The notes under the pieces are model-generated. The model ran no database searches. It was not told the origin of the DNA and was given only the letters and a program-made list of their open reading frames with translations. From assembly GCA_049792815.1 (NCBI GenBank), contig JBARBG010000171.1:1-57068 (forward strand): DNA of 57,068 nucleotides. Direction: 5' to 3'. Origin of the DNA: DAIDKA01 sp049792815 (GTDB lineage Bacteria > Pseudomonadota > Gammaproteobacteria > Steroidobacterales > Steroidobacteraceae). Shown here in pieces: positions 41,344-48,519 of the stretch. Position 1 is the first letter of the stretch. Every line of letters begins with the position of its first letter. The translations under genes were made by a program, and so were the position numbers.

Positions 41344-44136
41344 ATGAGTGGCAACGCCCAGAATCTCGCCAAGCCCGGAATCATCTTTGAACTTGACGGC
41401 AAGCAAGTCGAAGCCCAGCCGGGCGAAACCATCTGGGCGGTGGCGAAGCGCCTTGGCACGCATATTCCGCATCTTTGTCACAAGCCCGATCCAGGTTACC
41501 GGCCGGACGGCAATTGCCGTGCGTGCATGGTCGAGATCGAGGGCGAGCGGGTTCTGGCAGCCTCGTGCAAGCGCGGACCGGGTGTCGGCATGAAGGTCAA
41601 GACCGCCACCGAGCGTGCGTCGAGGGCACGCGCCATGGTGATGGAATTGCTGGTGGCCGATCAGCCGGAACGCGCATCGTCACATGATCCGACCTCGCAT
41701 TTCTGGCAGCAGGCCGATTTCGCCGCGGTGACGCAGAGCCGTTTTCCGGCAAGCGAGCGCTGGCTGCCCGATGCGAGCCATCCGGCAATGCGTGTCAATC
41801 TTGATTCGTGCATTCAATGCAATCTTTGCGTGCGCGCCTGCAGGGAAGTGCAGGTGAATGATGTGATCGGCATGGCCTACCGGTCGCACCAGGCGAAGAT
41901 CGTGTTCGATTTCGACGATCCGATGGGCCAGTCCACCTGCGTGGCCTGCGGCGAATGCGTTCAGGCCTGTCCGACCGGCGCGCTGATGCCGGCGACTTAC
42001 CTCGACGAAAACCAGACTCGCAGCGTTTATCCGGATCGCTCCGTGGATTCCCTGTGCCCGTACTGTGGTGTGGGGTGCCAGGTCTCATACAAGGTGAAGG
42101 ACCACAAGATCATCTACGCCGAAGGCCGGGACGGTCCCGCCAACCACAACCGCCTGTGCGTGAAGGGGCGTTTCGGGTTTGATTACGTGCATCATCCGCA
42201 TCGGCTGCTGAAGCCGTTGGTCCGCCTTGATCACGTCGCCAAGGACCCGTACGACCAGGTGGATCCGGCAAATCCCTGGACTCATTTTCGCGAGGCGAGC
42301 TGGGAGGAGGCGTTGGATCGCGCCGCCGGCGGCCTCAAGGCCATTCGTGACACCAAGGGTGCGAAAGCGCTGGCGGGGTTTGGCTCGGCCAAAGGATCCA
42401 ACGAGGAAGCGTACCTGTTCCAGAAACTGGTCCGAACCGGGTTCGGATCAAACAATGTCGACCACTGCACGCGGCTATGCCATGCCTCCTCGGTGGCGGC
42501 GCTGATGGAGGGGCTCAATTCCGGCGCCGTGTCGGCACCGTTCGAGGCGGCCATGGATGCCGAGGTCATCATCGTCATTGGTGCCAATCCCACGATCAAT
42601 CATCCCGTGGCGGCGACTTTCATCAAGAACGCCGTCAAGCAGAAGGGCGCAAAACTCATCGTCATTGACCCGCGCCGCCAGGGGCTCTCGCGTCACGCCT
42701 ACAAGCACCTGTCGTTCAAGCCCGGCTCAGATGTCGCGATGCTCAATGCCTTGCTGAACGTCATCATTACGGAGAAGCTGTACAACCTGGAGTACATCAC
42801 CGCCCATACGGAGAATTTCGAGGCGCTGAAGGCGAATATCGTCGACTTCACTCCGGAAAAGATGGCGCCCGTGTGCGGCGTCGATGCTCAAACCCTGCGC
42901 GAGGTGGCCCGGCTGTATGCCACCTCCAAAGGTTCGTTGATCTTCTGGGGCATGGGCATCAGCCAGCATGTGCACGGCACGGACAATTCGCGGTGCCTGA
43001 TCGCGCTGGCGCTGGTTACTGGCCAGATTGGCCGCAAGGGCACCGGCCTTCATCCGCTGCGCGGGCAGAACAACGTGCAGGGTGCATCGGACGCGGGCCT
43101 CATTCCGATGGTTTATCCCGACTATCAGTCGGTGGAGAACCCGGAGGTTCGCAAGCTGTTTGAATCGCTTTGGGGTCAGAAGCTTGATCCCAAGAAGGGT
43201 CTGACGGTCGTCGAAATCATGAATGCGATTCATGCCGGCACCATCAATGGCATGTACGTCGAAGGGGAGAATCCGGCCATGTCGGATCCTGACCTGAATC
43301 ATGCGCGACAGGCCTTGGCGATGCTCGATCACCTCGTGGTGCAGGATCTGTTTCTGACCGAAACCGCCTTCCACGCAGATGTGGTTTTGCCGGCCTCCGC
43401 GTTCGCTGAGAAAGCAGGCACCTTCACGAATACCGACCGGCGCGTGCAGATCGCCAATCCGGTACTCGATCCGCCCGGTGACGCGCGTCAGGATCTGTGG
43501 ATCATTCAGGAGATCGGCAAGCGTCTGGGACTGCCGTGGCAGTATTCCGGTCCGGCCGAAGTATTCGCCGAATTGGCGGTCACCATGCCGTCATTCAATA
43601 ACATCACCTGGGAGCGGGTCCAGCGCGAGGGGTCGGTGACCTACCCGGTTGATGGTCCCGATGTGCCAGGCAACGACATCATCTTCACCGATGGGTTTCC
43701 GACCGAAAACGGGCGCGCAAGGATCGTTCCGGCGAACATCCGACCGCCGGATGAAGTGCCGGACATGGACTATCCGATGGTTCTTTCAACCGGGCGCGTA
43801 CTGGAACACTGGCATACCGGTTCGATGACGCGCCGCGCCGGCGTGCTTGACGCGCTTGAGCCCGAGGCCGTTGTCTTTCTGGCGCCACGCGAACTGCATC
43901 GACTGGACCTCGAGCCCGGGGACAAACTCAAACTGGAGACGCGTCGCGGCGCCATTGAGGTCAAGGTGCGGGCCGACTCGGATGTACCGGTGGGCATGGT
44001 GTTCATGCCGTTCTGCTACGCCGAGGCTGCCGCGAACCTATTGACCAATCCGGCGCTGGATCCCACGGGCAAGATACCCGAGTTCAAGTTCTGTGCGGCG
44101 CGCGTTTCCCCGGTGCGCGAGGCCACGGCAGTCTAG
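41344..44136 (+). CDS. fdh1A: Formate dehydrogenase catalytic (alpha) subunit, Fdh1A type (Mo/W-bis-MGD)
   Basis: A 930-residue catalytic subunit oxidising formate to CO2. The N-terminal [2Fe-2S] domain uses Cys45, Cys58, Cys61 and Cys75, followed by ferredoxin-type clusters (CIQCNLCVRAC and CVACGECVQACPTG) and the LCPYCGVGCQ cluster. The active-site metal ligand is Cys379 with His380 in TRLCHASS, so the enzyme uses cysteine, not selenocysteine. The sequence resembles Methylorubrum extorquens Fdh1A extremely closely over long stretches as I recall it, but lacks part of its N-terminal extension. That enzyme is a tungsten formate dehydrogenase that can also reduce CO2. Its stop interleaves with convergent mobB. 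Confidence 0.96.
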   Translation: MSGNAQNLAKPGIIFELDGKQVEAQPGETIWAVAKRLGTHIPHLCHKPDPGYRPDGNCRACMVEIEGERVLAASCKRGPGVGMKVKTATERASRARAMVMELLVADQPERASSHDPTSHFWQQADFAAVTQSRFPASERWLPDASHPAMRVNLDSCIQCNLCVRACREVQVNDVIGMAYRSHQAKIVFDFDDPMGQSTCVACGECVQACPTGALMPATYLDENQTRSVYPDRSVDSLCPYCGVGCQVSYKVKDHKIIYAEGRDGPANHNRLCVKGRFGFDYVHHPHRLLKPLVRLDHVAKDPYDQVDPANPWTHFREASWEEALDRAAGGLKAIRDTKGAKALAGFGSAKGSNEEAYLFQKLVRTGFGSNNVDHCTRLCHASSVAALMEGLNSGAVSAPFEAAMDAEVIIVIGANPTINHPVAATFIKNAVKQKGAKLIVIDPRRQGLSRHAYKHLSFKPGSDVAMLNALLNVIITEKLYNLEYITAHTENFEALKANIVDFTPEKMAPVCGVDAQTLREVARLYATSKGSLIFWGMGISQHVHGTDNSRCLIALALVTGQIGRKGTGLHPLRGQNNVQGASDAGLIPMVYPDYQSVENPEVRKLFESLWGQKLDPKKGLTVVEIMNAIHAGTINGMYVEGENPAMSDPDLNHARQALAMLDHLVVQDLFLTETAFHADVVLPASAFAEKAGTFTNTDRRVQIANPVLDPPGDARQDLWIIQEIGKRLGLPWQYSGPAEVFAELAVTMPSFNNITWERVQREGSVTYPVDGPDVPGNDIIFTDGFPTENGRARIVPANIRPPDEVPDMDYPMVLSTGRVLEHWHTGSMTRRAGVLDALEPEAVVFLAPRELHRLDLEPGDKLKLETRRGAIEVKVRADSDVPVGMVFMPFCYAEAAANLLTNPALDPTGKIPEFKFCAARVSPVREATAV

Positions 44137-44669
44137 CAGGCGGCAAGCGCGATGAGCGTGGCTTCCAAGGGTGTCGCGCAGTGCTGGACCATATCCGCGA
44201 TTGCGGGAATGTCATTCAGGTCGGCGACCGGAATGCGGGCGTGGGGGAAGGGTTGGTCGCTCGCGAGGGCGAGGATGCGAGTGTCGTCGGGATGCAGGAG
44301 CGCCTTGCCGTTGGCCTGACGAAAAACCTCCAGCTTGAAATGTTGCGCGGCCTTGAAGCCCTCCACCAGAATGAGGTCACAGGGCGACACCCTTTGCAAT
44401 AGCTCGGGGAGCGTCGCCTCGGCGCCGTCACCTACTTCATGCATCTGGACCCAGCGCCGTGCTGATGACACAAGCACCTCGCAGGCTCCGGCTTTTCGGT
44501 GTTCGTAGGAATCCTTGCCGGGCTGATCGACATCGAATGCATGATGGGCGTGCTTCAGCGTGGCGACGCGCAGACCGCGGTCCGCCAATAGCGGGATGAG
44601 CCTGGTGATCAACGTGGTTTTGCCCGAGCCGCTCCAGCCAACGATGCCCAGCACCCGGGGGCTGCTCAC
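44133..44669 (-). CDS. mobB: Molybdopterin-guanine dinucleotide biosynthesis protein B
   Basis: A 178-residue P-loop GTP-binding protein. The start VLGIVGWSGSGKTTLI has the Walker A loop, followed by VATLKHAHHAFDVDQPGKDSY and LILVEGFKAA, the MobB signatures. It assists MobA in making the guanine dinucleotide form of the molybdenum cofactor. The start is GTG, overlapping the modA-like stop as GTGA. Its stop shares CTAG with fdh1A. Confidence 0.93.
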   Translation of the reverse strand: MSSPRVLGIVGWSGSGKTTLITRLIPLLADRGLRVATLKHAHHAFDVDQPGKDSYEHRKAGACEVLVSSARRWVQMHEVGDGAEATLPELLQRVSPCDLILVEGFKAAQHFKLEVFRQANGKALLHPDDTRILALASDQPFPHARIPVADLNDIPAIADMVQHCATPLEATLIALAAC

Positions 44670-45499
44670 TGTGAGGTCTCCGCAGCGCCCACGAGCGGCA
44701 CCAGGCCTGCTTGGGCGATGATCGCCTGACCTTTCTCGGACAGCAGGAACAGGGCCAGTCGCAGTGCCTGCGGCTTGGTGGATAAAACCGCTACACCATA
44801 TGTGGGATGTGCGTCGAGCTCGGGTGGCACGGGCAGACTTGTGAGGTCCGGTACTTCCTTTTCAAGCGCCCCGGAGCCGCTGCAGTAGGTGATGGACATA
44901 TCGATGGCGTTCGCTGTGAAGAGGGCCGCTGCGGCGCTTTGAGTGGGCGTCGCGCGCTTGGCCACCAGATTCATTGAAGCCTGAGCCTTGCGTTCCAGGA
45001 TCGCCTGAGCTCCAGGCCGGACCGCTTCGATTTTGCTGAATATGCTCCACGCGTAGTCACCCGCGGGATCGGCAATGGGCGTCGAGGTTTTCAAGCGCAC
45101 CGCGTCGGCCAGCATGCGATCGATCAGATTGGCAGAGGTGACACCGGCACTGCGCCGCGACACGATGCACATTCGGTTGCGGGCAAAAGCGATGGTGGGT
45201 ACGACCGTTCGACCCTGCAGTTCGAGCTTGCGCGGCGACCCAAGATCGGCTGACATCAGCAGGTCCGGTGACTCGCCCTTCTCGATGCGTTCGCGCATTG
45301 CGCCGGAGCCGCCGAAGCTGGGTTGCAGCTCGACGCCCAGGGCCGGGCCGGCGGCGGCGGCCAGGGCGGTCACCACGCCGCGCAGGCTGCCTGCGGCAAA
45401 AATCTGCACGCTATCGGGCTGACCGGCCGGACTTGCCGCTCCGTAGGCCAGGAGCCCCAAAGTCGGCAGCAGTCGTTTGCAAACTCCGCCTCGGACCAT
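44666..45499 (-). CDS. Molybdate/tungstate-type ABC substrate-binding protein (second copy)
   Basis: A 277-residue periplasmic binding protein of the ModA group. A signal peptide (LLPTLGLLAYGAASPAG) precedes VQIFAAGSLRGVVTALAAA, FGGSGAMRERIEKGESPDLLMSAD, the PIADPAGDYAW segment and ITYCSGSGALE. The first-copy motif AASSLTDAL is here AAGSLRGVV. AGGAG is eight bases before the ATG at 45499. No permease or ATPase gene is adjacent, so it either uses ModBC at 28-29.5 kb or has another partner. A preference for tungstate is possible because it sits in the formate dehydrogenase cluster, but this is inference. Confidence 0.85.
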   Translation of the reverse strand: MVRGGVCKRLLPTLGLLAYGAASPAGQPDSVQIFAAGSLRGVVTALAAAAGPALGVELQPSFGGSGAMRERIEKGESPDLLMSADLGSPRKLELQGRTVVPTIAFARNRMCIVSRRSAGVTSANLIDRMLADAVRLKTSTPIADPAGDYAWSIFSKIEAVRPGAQAILERKAQASMNLVAKRATPTQSAAAALFTANAIDMSITYCSGSGALEKEVPDLTSLPVPPELDAHPTYGVAVLSTKPQALRLALFLLSEKGQAIIAQAGLVPLVGAAETSQ

Positions 45500-45589
45500 A
45501 TTCCAGGCTCCTGTCTCGTCCGCGTGAATCACCCGCGGGGTCACAGTATGCCGCAGCATGGATGGGTGGCGTATATTCAGTCCCGGACG

Positions 45590-46210
45590 ATGACATCGAA
45601 CGTCGAACAATCACTGGCCGAGGGCAGCGTGGTGGGCCTGGTGCTGGCCGGCGGCCGCTCCGTCCGTTTTGAGGGCGAGAAAGCCGCCGCTGATCTGGCA
45701 GGGCGCCCGCTCATCATCTGGGCCGCCAAGCGCTTGCAGCGCAGCTGTCCCGTCGTCGCCGCCAACGTGCGCCCGGGAACCGAGTCGGAGCGGCTCGCCC
45801 GGGCCGCGGGGCTGCCACTCCTGTATGACATTCCCGGGGATGCCCTCGGCCCGCTGGCTGGCGTAAAGGTAGGACTGATGTGGGCGCGTGAGCAGGGCGC
45901 ACGCGCCCTCGCGGTCAGTCCCTGTGATGCGCCGCTGCTGCCGGATGATCTCTTTACCCGTCTGATTGCAGCGGCGGGCGGCGGCCCCGCGCTGGCCGAA
46001 ACTGCGGATGGTGCTCAGCCGTTATGTGCGCTGTGGCCGGTGAGCGTCCTGCCACAGGTCACCGCAGCGCTTCAGGGCGGCAATCATCCGCCGACCTGGC
46101 GCCTGCTGCACAGTCTTGGCGCCACCCGGATTCGATTTGACGATGCGCTCGCCTTTGCCAACATCAACACCCGAGCGGACCTGGCGGCGATTGCTGGCAG
46201 ATTTGGCTGA
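45590..46210 (+). CDS. mobA: Molybdenum cofactor guanylyltransferase
   Basis: A 206-residue nucleotidyltransferase of the MobA family. The motif LAGGRSVRFEGEKA binds GTP, followed by GPLAGVKVGL, VSPCDAPLLPDDL, QPLCALWP and FANINTRADL. It joins GMP to molybdopterin, producing the MGD needed by formate dehydrogenase. The ATG at 45590 is chosen because residues before it in the longer ORF do not belong to the family. It is divergent from the second modA-like gene and ends 13 bp before convergent moeA. Confidence 0.92.
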   Translation: MTSNVEQSLAEGSVVGLVLAGGRSVRFEGEKAAADLAGRPLIIWAAKRLQRSCPVVAANVRPGTESERLARAAGLPLLYDIPGDALGPLAGVKVGLMWAREQGARALAVSPCDAPLLPDDLFTRLIAAAGGGPALAETADGAQPLCALWPVSVLPQVTAALQGGNHPPTWRLLHSLGATRIRFDDALAFANINTRADLAAIAGRFG

Positions 46211-46223
46211 CGCAGGCAGCTGC

Positions 46224-47405
46224 TCACCAACCGTACATATTGGCGATGAACCCCTCAGGGTAGGACTCGGGCTGCGGTGGCAGTTCGACGAAGCCGTCGG
46301 TTCCCGCCAGCGCCAGAAAATCACCCGATCCATTGGGTATTCGCGGTTCGGCAAGACGCCGGCCGTGCGCGTCGCATAGCGACCGAACCGGTACGAAGGA
46401 CGTCATGGTACGACCCCGCTTGATGGCCGACGCCAGCGAGATCGGTACCGGCCATGGGCGCTGCGCGCCCATGGCGGTAGCCAGGGCGGGAACGACGTAT
46501 CGCACCAGGCACACCAGGGTGGCAATCGGATTTCCGGGCAAACCAAATACCGCGCATCCCTGGCTCATGCCAAACCACATCGGCATCCCGGGTCGCTGTG
46601 CGACCTGGTAAAAGACCTCCTCCACACCCAATTCCTTGAGCACCTTGGGTACGAAGTCGAATTTTCCCTTCGACACCCCGCCACTGAGAATGAGGGCGTC
46701 GGACTGCGCGAGATGTCGCGTCAGTCGTTCCCGCAGCATGGTCTCATCATCAAGGATGTGATCGTTTTTCACTTCCTGGAAGCCATGCCCCATCAATGCC
46801 GCCACGAGGGCATAGGAGTTTGAGCGCCGGACCTGGTGCTGGGCGATGGGCTTGCCAGGCTCGACCAGCTCATCCCCGGTCGAGGCGACCATGATCCTGG
46901 GTTGCCGGCTCACGCGCACGCTCGCCATGCCCGCCGAGGCGACGATGGCGATATCCGGCGCGTTCAGCCGTGTTCCTGCGCGCAGCATCGGCACGCCGGG
47001 CCGGCTGTCGGCGCCGCGACGCTGGACATTTCGATAGGGTTCGCGAAGCGCATTGGCCTTCAGCCGCGCGATGCGCTCAGCGAGGGCGTATTCCTCGAGC
47101 GGGATTACGCAATTGGCACCGGTGGGCAATACCGCACCCGTCATCACCTCGATTGCCGATCTAGGGCCCGACAAGGCCCGCGCGGGCACGCCCGCCGCCT
47201 GCGTGCCCTCCACCAGGTACTGGCGAGCGCCATCCTCTGAGCCGTCGCTGCAGATTGCAATGCCGTCCATGCAGACCCGATCAAAGGGCGGGTTTTCCCG
47301 TTCGGCGTGGACATCTTCCCGCAGCGTTTGACCCAGGCAGCGTTCCAACGGCCGCGACTCAGCGGGCATTCGCGCGATCCGATTCTCGATGGCCGCCTCA
47401 GCCAT
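46224..47405 (-). CDS. moeA: Molybdopterin molybdenumtransferase MoeA
   Basis: A 393-residue MoeA protein, which inserts molybdate into adenylated molybdopterin. The N-terminal PPFDRVCMDGIA has Ile in place of the usual Tyr of MDGYA. Further motifs are VMTGAVLPTGANCVI, STGDELVEPGKPI, SNSYALVAAL, SGGVSKGKFDFV and VFGLPGNPIATLVC. Length is typical. It is divergent from fdhD2 across 88 bp and convergent with mobA. Confidence 0.94.
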   Translation of the reverse strand: MAEAAIENRIARMPAESRPLERCLGQTLREDVHAERENPPFDRVCMDGIAICSDGSEDGARQYLVEGTQAAGVPARALSGPRSAIEVMTGAVLPTGANCVIPLEEYALAERIARLKANALREPYRNVQRRGADSRPGVPMLRAGTRLNAPDIAIVASAGMASVRVSRQPRIMVASTGDELVEPGKPIAQHQVRRSNSYALVAALMGHGFQEVKNDHILDDETMLRERLTRHLAQSDALILSGGVSKGKFDFVPKVLKELGVEEVFYQVAQRPGMPMWFGMSQGCAVFGLPGNPIATLVCLVRYVVPALATAMGAQRPWPVPISLASAIKRGRTMTSFVPVRSLCDAHGRRLAEPRIPNGSGDFLALAGTDGFVELPPQPESYPEGFIANMYGW

Positions 47406-47479
47406 TTGCGGAGTGATTGCCGTAACGCCTCGCTTGGTGTTTGATCAGACTTGGGTGAGAATGCAGCCCGTTATTGCTG

Positions 47480-47490
47480 CTACATTGTAG
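47480..47490. promoter_or_regulatory. Short palindrome in the moeA/fdhD2 divergent gap
   Basis: CTACA-T-TGTAG lies three bases before the fdhD2 start codon, with CGTTAT 11 bp to its left (47469-47474). The combination CGTTAT ... ACAT recalls ModE half-sites, but spacing differs. A regulator bound here would block the ribosome-binding region and the moeA promoter. Confidence 0.25.
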
Positions 47491-47493
47491 CGG

Positions 47494-48399
47494 ATGCGAA
47501 GTGTAATGCCGCCTTCGGAACCTCAGTCCGAGCTGATACTTGCCCTGAAGTTGCAGCCGGCGGCGCAGGCGCGCTCCGCGGTTCCGGGTGGGCCGCGACT
47601 GAGCCAGGCTTCCGGCGCACTGCTGCGCAAAATCCAGATTGTCGATGAGTATGGTGATCATCGCGTCATCGAGGTTCCGGTTGAGCGACCGCTGTCCATA
47701 TGCCTCGACGGCGAGAGTGTTGCGGCGCTGTGGACCCTGGGCGCGAGTGCCGAATGGCTGGTGCTGGGTTATTTGTGGACTCGCCAGTTCGTCACCGACG
47801 TGACGGCAATCGAATCGATCAGCATCAATTGGGCGGACGGCGTCGCGCAGGTGAGCACCCGCGGCGGATTTTCTCCGGCGCACCGCCACACCGTGCCGCC
47901 CTGGCTCGATTTTGCCGGCCAGATCGGAACCGATCCGGGTGGCGCATTGTTGATGGCTGAGGCGCTGAGTCTCGGACCGCTTCCGCCCCGGCGCATATCG
48001 CGATCCACGTTGCTTGCCATTGTGCAATACCCGTTGCAGAACGATGCCATCTATCGCGCGGCCGGGTCGGTGCACGGCTGCGCCCTGTTCTGCGATTCGC
48101 AACTGTGGATCAGCGTCGAGGACGTCAGTCGTCGCAACGCGCTGGATACGATTTGCGGCTGGATGGCGCTTCACGGTATTCCGGGCGGCGGCATGATCCT
48201 GTTCATGACTGGACGGCTCACCGCCGAGGTGATCATGAAGGCTGCGCTGAGCGGCATTTCAACGATTGTCTCGCGCAAGGGCATAACGGCTTTGTGTTAT
48301 GACCTGGCCGAGAGGCTTGGGATGACTCTGTTCGGACACGCAGGCAAGGGTCGCTACATCTGCTACGCCGGCTTCGAGCGTTTCGACCCGAATTCCTAG
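47494..48399 (+). CDS. FdhD-family protein lacking the CxxC motif (second copy)
   Basis: A 301-residue FdhD-family protein. It keeps the parts that bind the MGD cofactor, such as SVHGCALF, VEDVSRRNALDTI, FMTGRLTAEVIMKAALSGI and STIVSRKG. The sulfurtransferase loop that carries Cys-x2-Cys in the copy at 16.5 kb is missing: the corresponding segment reads STRGGFSPAHRHTVPPW with no cysteine. It therefore cannot transfer sulfur in the known way. It may carry or insert the cofactor for Fdh1. It has no clear Shine-Dalgarno sequence, and the ATG at 47506 is an alternative start. Confidence 0.85.
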   Translation: MRSVMPPSEPQSELILALKLQPAAQARSAVPGGPRLSQASGALLRKIQIVDEYGDHRVIEVPVERPLSICLDGESVAALWTLGASAEWLVLGYLWTRQFVTDVTAIESISINWADGVAQVSTRGGFSPAHRHTVPPWLDFAGQIGTDPGGALLMAEALSLGPLPPRRISRSTLLAIVQYPLQNDAIYRAAGSVHGCALFCDSQLWISVEDVSRRNALDTICGWMALHGIPGGGMILFMTGRLTAEVIMKAALSGISTIVSRKGITALCYDLAERLGMTLFGHAGKGRYICYAGFERFDPNS

Positions 48400-48410
48400 C
48401 CGTGGCCCGC

Positions 48411-48430
48411 CGCGAACTTATGCGTTCGCG
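48411..48430. promoter_or_regulatory. Inverted repeat upstream of the TonB-dependent receptor
   Basis: CGCGAAC, six bases, GTTCGCG. The perfect 7-bp arms lie 12 bp after the fdhD2 stop and about 90 bp before the receptor start. It could be an operator for the neighbouring HTH regulator or a weak hairpin; no T-run follows. Confidence 0.35.
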
Positions 48431-48519
48431 TTCATATCGTTAGCGTTAGTTCCTCATGGTAGCTTTCCGCGCGCATGCAAGGGTGGCGTTTTGCACCCTG
48501 TCTAGCCGTGGGAAAACAG

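Noticed and set aside
42475..42483. Selenocysteine in the formate dehydrogenase active site
   Set aside because: The active-site codon is TGC (cysteine), with no in-frame TGA in the gene.
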